Part shown: one piece after another, positions 49,168 to 58,203 of the stretch
Numbering within the stretch: position 1 is the stretch's first letter
Layout of the letters: each line of letters begins with the position of its first letter
Source: JANOBD01 sp031411495
GTDB taxonomy: Bacteria; Planctomycetota; Phycisphaerae; Tepidisphaerales; Tepidisphaeraceae
Reading direction: 5' to 3'
DNA: 64,000 bases
Assembly (NCBI GenBank): GCA_031411495.1
Contig: JANOBD010000120.1
Coordinates: 1-64,000 of the forward strand
Translations under genes and position numbers: made by a program
The notes under the pieces: generated by a model
The model's input: the letters and a program-made list of their open reading frames with translations, nothing else
The model's database searches: none
What the model was told of the DNA's origin: nothing

Positions 49168-51060
49168 ATGAATCGACGCTTTTTTGCACCCCTCTTTCTG
49201 GCGGCATCTTTCCCCTTCGCGCCCGCCGCATCGGCGCAGCGCGCCATCGGCATCGATGTCTCTTATTGGCAAAGCTCCAACGCCAACCCGACCCAAACCA
49301 TCATCAATTGGCAGAGCGTCGCCAAGCCCGTCGCTCAGGGCGGCGGCGGAGTCCAGTTCGCGTTCATTCGCGCCTCGCGCGGGGGCACCACCGGCGACAC
49401 GACCTCTGCCGGCGGCAGCAACACCGGCACCCTCAGCCAGCGCTACGATGACCCGTACTTTGAAGACAACATGAACGATGCCAAGGCCAATGGCATCCTT
49501 GCAGGCGCGTACCACTACGCCCGGCCCGATATCGCAACCAACACCGGCCTCGACGAAGCCAATCACTTCCTCGAAAAGGCCGGCGCGTACATGAAGCCTG
49601 GCAATCTGCGTCCGGTGCTCGACCTGGAGCAGGGAAGCAATCGCACCACCACCGACCTGACCAACTGGGCGCTCGCTTTCAGTGATCGGATCTTCGCCGT
49701 CAAAGGCATTCGTCCGCTGATTTACTGCAGCATCAGCTACGCAAACGAAGTCGACACACGGATCAATAACCACGACCTGTGGCTCGCGCGCTACTTCTCC
49801 AGCGGCACGCCGGCGCCGACCGACCCGAGCGTTCAGAACGCGATCGATCCACCCGCCTCAGGAACCACCAACACCTATGGCGCTTGGGCGCCCGGCTATC
49901 CGAGTACGCCGTACCCGACGCCGCGGCCGTGGGACTTCTGGCAATACGGCAGCAGCGGAACCTGTCCGGGGATCAGCGGGAATGTCGACCGTGATATCGC
50001 CAACGGCGACATCGAGTTCGTCAAGGAGTTTGTCGTTCCCGCGCTCTGGGCCGTCGATGCCGACGGTGACTGGTCGACAGCTTCCAACTGGAACAGTTCG
50101 CCAACCCTCCCCGGTCCTAATGATCGCGTCACGATCAATCGCTCTGCCGGCGTCTACAACGTCACACTCAACAGCGGCGCGCAGTCGATCCGCTCGCTCC
50201 AACTCAACGAACCGCTCGAAATCAACGGCGGATCGCTCGCGATCGCGCAGTATGCGAACCTCAATAGCACGGTAACCCTCAACGACGGAGCCGTTACCGC
50301 CGGCTCACTCTTTCACACCACGACGCTTACCATGAACGGCGGCAGCGTCACAACGGGCGCGGTGACAGGAAACGGAATCGTCCTGGCCTACGGCGGCGAC
50401 CTTTATGCCAGTTCGGTCCGGCTCGGCACAGTCGCGCTCGGCGGCGGGCACATCCACCTCACCTCCGCCAACACGAGCGTCGTCACGGGTATCACCCAAA
50501 CCGTTGGCGGAAGCTTCGACGTCGGCACCGCCAAACTCGTCGTGAACTATTCGGGCAACACCCCGATCGATTCCATCCGTCAGATCATCCGCCGCGGCTA
50601 TGCAGCGGGCGCCTGGACGGGCAACGGCCTGCGCTCCGACCAGCTCACGGAGACGACCGCGCTCGCGTACGTGGAAGCCAATCGCATCCTCTCCCCGGCC
50701 GGCGGAACCTGGGGCGGCATCAGCGTCGACGGGACGGCAATCCTGATCTCCAGAGCCCTGCGTGGCGACACCGACCTCAACGGCGTCGTGGAGTTCGACG
50801 ACCTGCTCGCCCTGGCGCAGAATTACGAGCTGAACGGCACCTGGATCGACGGCGACTCGAACTACGACGGAATCCTGAACTTCGACGACCTCCTGGCGAT
50901 CGCGCAGAATTATGGCGCGACGCTGCTGGCGGACGGCTCGATCCGCAGTAACAACAACGCAGCCTTTGAGACCGATTGGGCGACGGCGCGATCGTTGGTC
51001 CCTGAGCCATCGACCCTCGCATTCCTCCTCCCACTGATCGCACGACGTCGGCGAGGCTGA
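49168..51060 (+). CDS. Secreted GH25 lysozyme with dockerin-like and PEP-CTERM tail
   Basis: A 630-residue protein from ATG 49168 with signal peptide FLAASFPFAPAASA. Residues about 25-295 are a glycosyl hydrolase family 25 (N-acetylmuramidase) barrel: AIGIDVSYWQ (D30), D152/E154 in PVLDLEQG, and DFWQYGSSG. A beta-repeat region follows (about 300-455; WSTASNWNSSPTLPGPNDRV). A pre-dockerin module, two dockerin-like repeats (FDDLLALAQNY and FDDLLAIAQNY) and a PEP-CTERM end (VPEPSTLAFLLPLIARRRR) complete it. It probably cleaves peptidoglycan outside the cell, for example in competition or wall turnover. Upstream there is no close neighbour, so it is likely monocistronic. Confidence 0.9.
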   Translation: MNRRFFAPLFLAASFPFAPAASAQRAIGIDVSYWQSSNANPTQTIINWQSVAKPVAQGGGGVQFAFIRASRGGTTGDTTSAGGSNTGTLSQRYDDPYFEDNMNDAKANGILAGAYHYARPDIATNTGLDEANHFLEKAGAYMKPGNLRPVLDLEQGSNRTTTDLTNWALAFSDRIFAVKGIRPLIYCSISYANEVDTRINNHDLWLARYFSSGTPAPTDPSVQNAIDPPASGTTNTYGAWAPGYPSTPYPTPRPWDFWQYGSSGTCPGISGNVDRDIANGDIEFVKEFVVPALWAVDADGDWSTASNWNSSPTLPGPNDRVTINRSAGVYNVTLNSGAQSIRSLQLNEPLEINGGSLAIAQYANLNSTVTLNDGAVTAGSLFHTTTLTMNGGSVTTGAVTGNGIVLAYGGDLYASSVRLGTVALGGGHIHLTSANTSVVTGITQTVGGSFDVGTAKLVVNYSGNTPIDSIRQIIRRGYAAGAWTGNGLRSDQLTETTALAYVEANRILSPAGGTWGGISVDGTAILISRALRGDTDLNGVVEFDDLLALAQNYELNGTWIDGDSNYDGILNFDDLLAIAQNYGATLLADGSIRSNNNAAFETDWATARSLVPEPSTLAFLLPLIARRRRG

Positions 51061-51110
51061 TTGTGCTCCCGCATTTCTTCCAAGCTCGAATTGCCTAAGA
51101 TGCCTCATCT

Positions 51111-52394
51111 ATGAACCGTGTAGTCATCACCGGAATGGGCTGGATCACGCCGATGGGCGACTCGATCGAGGGCGTATGGAAGCGACTGCTGGCGGGCGAA
51201 AGCGGCATCGGCAAGACGACGCTTTTCAAAGCCGGCACCTTTCCCACCCGCATCTCGGCGGAGGTGAAAGAGTTCTCTCTCGCAAAGCATCTCGACAACG
51301 CTTCCGCGCACGCCGGGGCGGGGCGCAACACCCAGTTCGCGCTCGCGTCGTGCGCGCAGGCCTGGAAAGCCGCCGGGTTATACGGGGCGACGCTCGACCT
51401 GGATCGGGTTGGCATCTACTTCGCCTCGGGTGAAGGCTCGCTCGATTTCGATTCGTACACACGCGCCGCACTCGCGTCCGTCGTCGAGGGCTCGGCAGAG
51501 ATCGACACGCGGAAGTGGGCCGAAGTCGCCACCGCCCGCATGAACGTGATTCGAGAAGTCGAACAGGAGCCGAATATGGCGTTGCCGCACCTGGCGATGC
51601 TGACCGGCGCGCGAGGACCGGCGTTCAACTGCCTCACCGCGTGTGCCGCCAGCGCCCAGGCAATCGGTGAAGCCACCGAGATCCTCCGCCGCGGCGACGC
51701 GGACGTGATGATCTCCGGCGGTGCGCACTCGATGATCCATCCGTTCGGAGTCACGGGGTTCAACCGCCTTACCGCGCTCTCCGTCGCCAACGACAATCCC
51801 CCCGCCGCGTCGCGACCCTTTGACCTGCAGCGCGGCGGCTTCGTGCTCGGCGAAGGCGCGGGCGTTGTCATCCTTGAGACGCTCGAACACGCCCAAAAGC
51901 GCGGTGCGAAAATCCTTGCCGAAGTCGTCGGATACGGATCGACGGCCGATGCGTTCCGGATCACCGACCAGCACCCCGATGGCACCGGCGCGGTCGTCGC
52001 GATGAAAGAAGCACTCGCCGACGCGAAGCTCGAACCCTCTGAGGTGAACTACATCGGTGCCCACGGCACCGGCACGCGCGAAAACGATGGCAACGAGACC
52101 AGCGCAATCAAGCAGATCTTCGGCGAAGATGCCCCTCGAATCCCGGTCAGTTCGATCAAAAGCATGATGGGCCACCTCATCGCCGCCGCCGGGGTGGCAA
52201 ACGTGATCAGTTGCGTACTGGCAATTCGCGACGGCATCGTCCCGCCGACGATGAACCGCGATACGCCGGATCCCGAATGTGATCTCGACTACGTGCCGAA
52301 TGCGCCACGCAAGGCGCGGGTTGACGTTGCGATGAGCAACAGCTTCGGCTTTGGCGGGCAGAATGACACGGTGATCGTCAAGCGATTCGCGTAA
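51111..52394 (+). CDS. fabF: Beta-ketoacyl-ACP synthase II
   Basis: A 427-residue condensing enzyme. The catalytic triad is C178 (NCLTACAASAQ), H318 (GAHGTGT) and H355 (GHLIAAAG). It ends with the family glycine loop NSFGFGGQN. It extends acyl-ACP with malonyl-ACP in fatty acid synthesis; the C-H-H set is that of FabF/FabB rather than FabH. No acyl carrier protein gene is next to it, so it may be the housekeeping enzyme or part of a secondary pathway. Confidence 0.92.
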   Translation: MNRVVITGMGWITPMGDSIEGVWKRLLAGESGIGKTTLFKAGTFPTRISAEVKEFSLAKHLDNASAHAGAGRNTQFALASCAQAWKAAGLYGATLDLDRVGIYFASGEGSLDFDSYTRAALASVVEGSAEIDTRKWAEVATARMNVIREVEQEPNMALPHLAMLTGARGPAFNCLTACAASAQAIGEATEILRRGDADVMISGGAHSMIHPFGVTGFNRLTALSVANDNPPAASRPFDLQRGGFVLGEGAGVVILETLEHAQKRGAKILAEVVGYGSTADAFRITDQHPDGTGAVVAMKEALADAKLEPSEVNYIGAHGTGTRENDGNETSAIKQIFGEDAPRIPVSSIKSMMGHLIAAAGVANVISCVLAIRDGIVPPTMNRDTPDPECDLDYVPNAPRKARVDVAMSNSFGFGGQNDTVIVKRFA

Positions 52395-52456
52395 AGCGCC
52401 CGCGACTGCAACTTTGATGCGATTCGCGAATGCGCCTTTCGTTCGAATTCTCCCGC

Positions 52457-53278
52457 ATGAGCCGATTCCAGCCGCCGATCCTCTCGCTCATTGCCGCCCT
52501 GCTCCTCGGCGGATGCGCCGCCACGCCGCCAACACGGAATCCGTCGTTCCCGATCACGGCCCAGCAGGCGAGTCAACGCCTCAAGGCGCTCGAGGGCAAA
52601 CGCATCAAGCTAGAACGTCCGCTGGTCATCCTCGGCGGCTTTCTTGACCTCGGCGTCGGGCCTTACCTCTACGAAAAACAGATTCAGCGATTCTTCGATG
52701 GCCGGGTCATCCGCGTGTCATTCGCCGACTGCGTCACTTTTGAAGCATGCCGAGCGAAATTGATCGCGACGCTGACTGACGAACTCGGCGGCGCGGATGC
52801 GGACCGCACGGCGGAGGTGGACGTCATCGGCCAGTCGATGGGCGGGCTCGTCGCGATCTTTGCCTCGCTGGAAGATCCGGCCCTTGGCAAGCGACTCAAC
52901 ATTCACCGACTTTTCACGATCAGCTCCCCGCTCTCGGGTGCAAAGCTCGCGACGCTGACGCCCTTCAATGTCTTCGGATTCCAGGCGGATATGCGGCCGG
53001 ATTCCCCGCTCTACCAGCGCCTCGCCAAAACCAGGTTCCACTTCCCGATCTACAGCTACACCCGCCTGGACGACACAAGCGTCGGCGAAGCGTACGCGTC
53101 GCTGCCGGGCCGCGGCGTCTGGTGGCTCGACAATGTGCCCGGCGAGCGCGCCCACATCGCCATCTTTCGCGATGATCGCGTCCTGCTTGATATCGTCCTG
53201 CGCCTGCGCGGCGACAAGCCGGTAACCACTTACCCGCCCGCGCCGCTGCCGACGACGCAGCCCGTGCAGGCGCAGTGA
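52457..53278 (+). CDS. Lipoprotein alpha/beta hydrolase (lipase-like)
   Basis: About 273 residues from ATG 52457, chosen because the N-terminus MSRFQPPILSLIAALLLGGCAA is a perfect lipoprotein signal; ATG 52430 would add nine residues in front. The fold is alpha/beta hydrolase: nucleophile elbow VDVIGQSMGGLVAI, and a final His in GERAHIAIF. An Asp should lie in between. The early segment RPLVILGGFLDLGVG is the oxyanion-hole region. It is likely an esterase/lipase bound to a membrane; substrate unknown. Confidence 0.8.
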   Translation: MSRFQPPILSLIAALLLGGCAATPPTRNPSFPITAQQASQRLKALEGKRIKLERPLVILGGFLDLGVGPYLYEKQIQRFFDGRVIRVSFADCVTFEACRAKLIATLTDELGGADADRTAEVDVIGQSMGGLVAIFASLEDPALGKRLNIHRLFTISSPLSGAKLATLTPFNVFGFQADMRPDSPLYQRLAKTRFHFPIYSYTRLDDTSVGEAYASLPGRGVWWLDNVPGERAHIAIFRDDRVLLDIVLRLRGDKPVTTYPPAPLPTTQPVQAQ

Positions 53279-53354
53279 ATGACGATGAACGCACTGCGAT
53301 GGCCTTTGCGAGCGCGAAACTCGGTCGAATCCGCGATTGAACAACCCTGCCCGA

Positions 53355-54614
53355 TCACTGCCGCGTCAGCAGGATCACGATCGTCACCAGCGTCGCGTTG
53401 TGCATTGCGTGCGCGGTGATCGACGGCACGAGCGAGCCGCGCCACTGGCGGATAATCGCAAGCACCGCCCCGATCGACATCAGCACCGGGATGAGCGTCC
53501 AGCCCTGCGGATGGATCGCGGCAAAGATGAACCCGCTGATCAATGCCGAGAGAACGACGCCGACGCTGCTACGCAGGTGGGAGAGAAGCGCACCGCGGAA
53601 CAGAAGTTCCTCGGTAATCGGCGCGAAAACCGCCGCCAGCAGGAGGATGAGCAACGGATGGTCCTTGATCTCGGTCATGACGGGGTGCGACGGCGTTTCG
53701 CCGGACAATTTCACCAGTGCGATCGAGATACCCGCCGCAATTGCGACGATTGGCAATCCGGCGAAATAGCCGAGCACGCCGTAGATCATCTCGAGCATCA
53801 GGTTGCGGCCGGTGTGAATGCCCCAGTCTGTCCGCTGGTACGCGAAGCGGGTTCCGCGGACGGACGGCCAGATCAGGGCCAGCAGCACGCCTGCTGCGAG
53901 TGGAACCATGTGGAAGCCGATGCCAACATTCGGAAACCAAAGCCCGACGATCAGCGATCCCAGGATGTAGCTCAGCAGATACAGCGCGAACGATTCCACG
54001 TACACCCCCGCATTTCCCAGCGGTGCATCGACGCGGAACGTGAGCTTGCCCAGTGCGATCAGGATGATGGCCGTAATGAAGAGCGAGAAAGCGACCAAAG
54101 CGACCATCCCGAAAACGGCGACGCCCGCAAACGCCATCACCATGAGTTTCTTCGCGGATGCGATCACCGGTGCGCGAACCGGCGACTCGTCGGGCAGTCC
54201 GAACGATTGCGCGAGCCGGCCATACCAGTCGAGCCGGGCCAGCGTGTCGGCGGGGAGCGGAGTCTGCGTTTCGTACCAGGCGCGCAGTGCAGTCGCGTCG
54301 GGCGATTCGATTTTTGAAAGTCGGTCGACCGCCTCGTCCCTTCCGACAACCTCCGCATAGACGGCTGCGGCGGCAGCCTGTTCGAGGGGCGTCTTGGCGG
54401 CGTCGTCCAACTGCTTGAGCATCTGCTGCTTCGTGCTCGGCTCAAATCGACTGGACGCGAAGGCGTATTTCCCCGCCAGCGCGAACTGAACATTGATCGA
54501 CTCGACCTTCGTGGGCCTGGTCGTCGCCGACTTCGGCTTGATTTCATTGAGAACAGGAATAGTCACCGTGATCACCAGGATGACGATCCAGCTCAACACA
54601 GTTGTCAACTTCAT
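53355..54614 (-). CDS. CPBP-family intramembrane metalloprotease
   Basis: A 419-residue membrane protein with an N-terminal helix, a periplasmic or cytosolic helical domain (about 50-150) and about seven helices. The CPBP/Rce1-like site is visible: EELLFR (EExxxR motif, in ITEELLFRGALLSHL), then FAAIHPQGW with a metal-binding His, and late SITAHAMHNATLV. Such proteases process prenylated or other membrane proteins; in bacteria some act in immunity to bacteriocins. The long N-terminal extension is unusual. Confidence 0.88.
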   Translation of the reverse strand: MKLTTVLSWIVILVITVTIPVLNEIKPKSATTRPTKVESINVQFALAGKYAFASSRFEPSTKQQMLKQLDDAAKTPLEQAAAAAVYAEVVGRDEAVDRLSKIESPDATALRAWYETQTPLPADTLARLDWYGRLAQSFGLPDESPVRAPVIASAKKLMVMAFAGVAVFGMVALVAFSLFITAIILIALGKLTFRVDAPLGNAGVYVESFALYLLSYILGSLIVGLWFPNVGIGFHMVPLAAGVLLALIWPSVRGTRFAYQRTDWGIHTGRNLMLEMIYGVLGYFAGLPIVAIAAGISIALVKLSGETPSHPVMTEIKDHPLLILLLAAVFAPITEELLFRGALLSHLRSSVGVVLSALISGFIFAAIHPQGWTLIPVLMSIGAVLAIIRQWRGSLVPSITAHAMHNATLVTIVILLTRQ

Positions 54615-54738
54615 GATTTCCCTTCGGCAGTCGCGTGTCAGTGGTCAGAAAAAGTCGGTCCGATTGTGCCCGAAGCACGGCCGGCGCGTAAACCTTCCGG
54701 GGCTGGAAAGTGGCCCGGTCGAGGAAACTGGCCGGCAG

Positions 54739-55419
54739 ATGAGTAAACTGTCCTTCATGCAGCGACGATGCGAGCCCGAACTGATGGACAACCAGAGCGA
54801 AGTGGATGCCTATGCCAATGCCGACTTCCGCGATGTGAACCAGCGGTTTGTCGATCACGTGCTGGCGAACGCGCCGGCAAACAAGGGGCTGCGCGTGCTC
54901 GACATCGGCTGCGGGCCCGGCGACATCCCCATTGCCATCGCGCTGGCGCGCCCGCAATGGCAGGTACTCGCCGTCGACGCGTCGAGCCCGATGCTGCAGG
55001 TCGCGGCAAAGAAGGCGGCGCACGAACTCGCGCGGAACATCCGGTTTCGAATCGCCGACGCAAAGCATCTGCCGCATGACATCGGACACTTCGAGCTGAT
55101 CATCTCCAACTCGCTTCTTCACCACTTGCCCGACCCGGCTGGCTTCTGGAAGGGAATTCGATCGAGCGCGGCCCCCGGCGCGACGCTGATCCTTCGCGAC
55201 CTCGCCCGCCCGGCGAGTGAACTGGACGCGCGGCTAATCGTTTCCAGCTACGCCGGCAGCGAATCGGAGTTGCTGCAGGAAGAGTTCTACCGGTCGTTGC
55301 TGGCTGCTTTCACCGTGGACGAGGTTCGCCAACAGCTCAAAGTTGCGGGCTTTCCCGGTCTAGAGGTGCAGATGGTTTCCGACCGGCATCTGGATGTGTT
55401 CGGGCATATCCGAAGCTGA
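54739..55419 (+). CDS. Class I SAM-dependent methyltransferase
   Basis: A 226-residue protein from ATG 54739. The SAM site is LRVLDIGCGPGDIPIAIA, motif II VLAVDASSPML, and post-I FELIISNSLLHHLPDP is the usual methyltransferase segment with HH. The C-terminal part is helical. Similar proteins methylate small molecules; the substrate cannot be told. It is divergent from the CPBP gene. Confidence 0.85.
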   Translation: MSKLSFMQRRCEPELMDNQSEVDAYANADFRDVNQRFVDHVLANAPANKGLRVLDIGCGPGDIPIAIALARPQWQVLAVDASSPMLQVAAKKAAHELARNIRFRIADAKHLPHDIGHFELIISNSLLHHLPDPAGFWKGIRSSAAPGATLILRDLARPASELDARLIVSSYAGSESELLQEEFYRSLLAAFTVDEVRQQLKVAGFPGLEVQMVSDRHLDVFGHIRS

Positions 55420-55638
55420 GGACCGTCGGAGTTCCCTTTCCGACCAACGGTCGCAAATGACCGATTGCTGCCGAACCGGATAAACGGTTCTCGTGGCCCA
55501 GAGCGTACGCGCGTTCGAGTCGACGCCGCAGTGCCTACGATTGACTGTCGTCAGAAGCAAATCGTGTTGGCGAGGGTTCGTGGACGGGGTACTCCTAAGA
55601 CTTCTGGCCGCGGACCGCCTTTGTCTGGAGCTGTCATC

Positions 55639-55839
55639 ATGAGATCGCCAACCGTACTGAAACTCGCGATGACGCTGATCGCGTTGGTCGTTACCGGTGT
55701 TGACGACGTCAAGCCGACCAGTCCCCAACCGCAGATGACCGCATCGGCCAGTCCGCTGCAATCCGCACGCCTGCGCAAGCTCCACCTGGTTCGCCCGGAC
55801 CTGATCAACTATCCGCTCTCGATCGACGTGGTCTGCTGA
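55639..55839 (+). CDS. Short secreted peptide of a planctomycete type
   Basis: A 66-residue product from ATG 55639. A signal-like start (LKLAMTLIALVVTG) is followed by a low-complexity linker and the ending LRKLHLVRPDLINYPLSIDVVC. I recall the ending RKLHLVRPDLI-YP-...-C from small proteins of Phycisphaerae, so it is likely real despite its size. No function is known. The preceding 219 bp (55,420-55,638) contain no other gene. Confidence 0.6.
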   Translation: MRSPTVLKLAMTLIALVVTGVDDVKPTSPQPQMTASASPLQSARLRKLHLVRPDLINYPLSIDVVC

Positions 55840-55857
55840 TCGCCGGAACTTTCCCGA

Positions 55858-57081
55858 CTACTCAGGTGCTGCGACCGATGCCGCGCGTTCCGCGATCTCG
55901 GACGCGAGTGTCGCGAGCGCATCGCACGCGAAACGAACATCCTGCACGGTCACGAAAGGACCCAGGCTGAGTCGTGTCGTGCCGCCACCGGCGGTCGTGC
56001 CGAGCGTCTTGTGGACCAGTGGAGCGCAGTGGATGCCCGGACGCGAAAGGATGCCGAAACGCGATTCGAGCGCGTCGGCAAGGTTCTTCGGCGAGATGCC
56101 GTCGATCCGGACGCTGAAGACGCCGACGCGATCCTTCACACCCTGTGGCCCGAAGAACGTCAGCCCTTCGATGTCCGAAAGTCCGTCGACAAATGCGCGA
56201 ATCAATTCGTGTTCATGGCGCACCAGCGATTCGAGGCCGCGCTCCAGAATCCATTCCACGCCCGCCAGAAGCCCGGCAATACCAATCGTGTTGTGGCTTC
56301 CGGATTCGTACTTGTCCGGCAACTCGCCAGGCTGACGTGGCTCATCGCTGCGGCTACCCGTGCCACCTTCACGCAGCGGACGGAGGAGCTTTTCCATCCC
56401 GGGCCGAAGGTAGAGAAACCCGGTTCCAAGCGAGCCGAGCAGGCCCTTGTGTCCGGGAGCGGCGAGCAGGTCGATGCAGTCGCGCTCGACATCGATTGGG
56501 ACGTGTCCGATCGACTGGGCGGCGTCGACGACGATTGGGATCGCGTGTTCCCGCGCGAGCCTGGCGACCTCGCGGATCGGTTGAATGGCGCCAGTCACAT
56601 TGCTCGCGTGGGTCATCGCGATCAGCCGCGTCGTGGCGCGAAGTTCGCTCTTCACGTCCGCCGGGTTGATTCGCCCGGACTTCGGGTCGATCGGAACGAT
56701 GCTCAGCTCGATCTGACTCCGATCCGCCAGCGCGGTGAGCGGGCGAAGAATCGAATTGTGATCGGTCGCGGTGCAGACGACGTGCGGTTTGATCCGTCCC
56801 GATTCGATGAGCGGCGCAAGAACGCCCTTGATGGCGAGGTTGAGCGCATCGGTGCAGTTGAGTGTGAAGATGATGTGACGCGGATCCCCCGCGTTGATGA
56901 GACGGGCAATGGCCAGTCGCGCTCGGTCGAGCACGCGGCCGGACTCGATCGCTTCCGCGTACGCGCCGCGACCGGCGCTGGCGCCGACCGCCTGGGCATA
57001 ATGAGTCATGGCGGCGGCCACCGAAGGCGGTTTCGGAAAGCTGGTGGCGGCGTTATCGAGATAGAGCCTGCGCGAGGTCAT
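55858..57081 (-). CDS. Cysteine desulfurase-like aminotransferase class V
   Basis: A 407-residue PLP enzyme. It starts LYLDNAATSFPKPP, has His in CTATDHNSILRP, Asp in VVDAAQSIGHV and the PLP-binding lysine in AAPGHKGLLGS. A late GIHCAPLVHKTLGTTAGG carries the catalytic cysteine of the SufS-like desulfurase subfamily. It removes sulfur from cysteine for iron-sulfur cluster or thiolated cofactor synthesis. No sufBCD or iscU lies nearby. It ends 18 bp from the small secreted gene, in convergent orientation. Confidence 0.88.
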   Translation of the reverse strand: MTSRRLYLDNAATSFPKPPSVAAAMTHYAQAVGASAGRGAYAEAIESGRVLDRARLAIARLINAGDPRHIIFTLNCTDALNLAIKGVLAPLIESGRIKPHVVCTATDHNSILRPLTALADRSQIELSIVPIDPKSGRINPADVKSELRATTRLIAMTHASNVTGAIQPIREVARLAREHAIPIVVDAAQSIGHVPIDVERDCIDLLAAPGHKGLLGSLGTGFLYLRPGMEKLLRPLREGGTGSRSDEPRQPGELPDKYESGSHNTIGIAGLLAGVEWILERGLESLVRHEHELIRAFVDGLSDIEGLTFFGPQGVKDRVGVFSVRIDGISPKNLADALESRFGILSRPGIHCAPLVHKTLGTTAGGGTTRLSLGPFVTVQDVRFACDALATLASEIAERAASVAAPE

Positions 57082-57207
57082 CGAATCCGATCATAGGGAT
57101 CGAAGCGCCCGCGGAAAGGCCGGCCCGAGCGAGTGCGCGAACCCGCCGCGTCCGCCGCCGAAAACTCGCGTTACGCAAAATGCCGACTTGGCCTACAATA
57201 ACCCGCG

Positions 57208-57624
57208 TTGAGCAGCACCAAGGACATCCTCCACACAGCAGGCCTGCGCCAGACGCCCGTGCGCAGCGCGGTCATCGAAACGCTGTCGAAAGCCGACCGG
57301 CCGCAGAGCGTGCAAGAAATCGTCGCCGCCCTGCCGAATGGCACGGACGTGGTCACGGTGTACCGCACGCTCAACACACTCGTCGAAAAGGGTCTGGCAA
57401 GGAAAATTCGAAGTGAAGATCGGAGCTGGCTGTTCGAACTGGTCGCCGAGGGTGAGAAGTCAGAACACGTTCACGCTCACTTCGTCTGTGACAGCTGCGG
57501 AACGGTCGAGTGCTTGCCAGACGTGGAAGTACCGGCCGCACCGCGAAGCGCCAAGCTGAACAAAGGATATGTGGTCACGAAGCAGGACCTCACGCTGCAC
57601 GGCACCTGCCCGAAGTGTCATTGA
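57208..57624 (+). CDS. Fur-family transcriptional regulator
   Basis: A 138-residue regulator starting at TTG 57208. The winged helix is GLRQTPVRSAVIETL and VVTVYRTLNTLVEKGLARK. The metal/dimer domain contains the His cluster EHVHAHFVC and two Cys pairs (CDSCGTVEC and GTCPKC) for structural zinc. Members sense iron (Fur), zinc (Zur) or peroxide (PerR); the Cys4 zinc site does not discriminate. TTG start and distance from other genes suggest its own promoter. Confidence 0.9.
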   Translation: MSSTKDILHTAGLRQTPVRSAVIETLSKADRPQSVQEIVAALPNGTDVVTVYRTLNTLVEKGLARKIRSEDRSWLFELVAEGEKSEHVHAHFVCDSCGTVECLPDVEVPAAPRSAKLNKGYVVTKQDLTLHGTCPKCH

Positions 57625-57780
57625 CGGCGTGTCCCATGTTGCCGGAACCGCTTAGGGATGGAGCAAGCGCACTATCTTTGCAGACACTCTTTCGCTGGAG
57701 CGTTTCTTGGATTGCACGGATCCGATTGAACAGACGGACGCGAATGAGCTCGTACGACCATTGACGCGAACGACCATCCC

Positions 57781-58005
57781 TCAGTCGATGGCGACTGGTT
57801 CATCGACATCACACTGGATCTGGGTTGATCGGAGCAAAAGCCGAAGCACATCGTCGTGCTCGGTCGAGTTGAACTCGACTTCGAACAGCGGCTCACGGTC
57901 GCCCTTCCATTGGCTACAGATCACACCGACGCGCCCACGGACCAGATCGGTCTCAGGCACGTCATCGATAAGTCTCACTCGGTCGTCTACATGCAGACTA
58001 CGCAT
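57781..58005 (-). CDS. Small DUF4926-like protein
   Basis: A 74-residue protein with the pattern LHVDDRVRLIDDVPETDLVRGRVGVICSQW, ending VEFN, which matches the small DUF4926 domain that sets a beta-barrel fold (function unknown, often found near toxin-antitoxin genes). It is leftward in a stretch with no partner gene visible. The flanks 57,625-57,780 and 58,006-58,203 hold nothing recognisable. Confidence 0.65.
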   Translation of the reverse strand: MRSLHVDDRVRLIDDVPETDLVRGRVGVICSQWKGDREPLFEVEFNSTEHDDVLRLLLRSTQIQCDVDEPVAID

Positions 58006-58203
58006 GACGGCCTCCTTGCAGTACTGAGTTGAGAGAGAGCCCGCGTCCGACTTGCCGAGAGGAATCCTCCGCCTATTCGGCGGACGGGGCTTGCAGCAAA
58101 CACTACATGGAGGAGCCTACGCTCATCCAGATTATCGGCAAGAGAATTTTCGTGACGGTTCAAACAACATTTGACGCAGCTTCATCAGTAAAACCCTTAA
58201 CGC

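Noticed and set aside
57781..58005. Toxin-antitoxin pair around the DUF4926-like gene
   Set aside because: Only one small gene is credible; flanking short frames have no toxin or antitoxin pattern.
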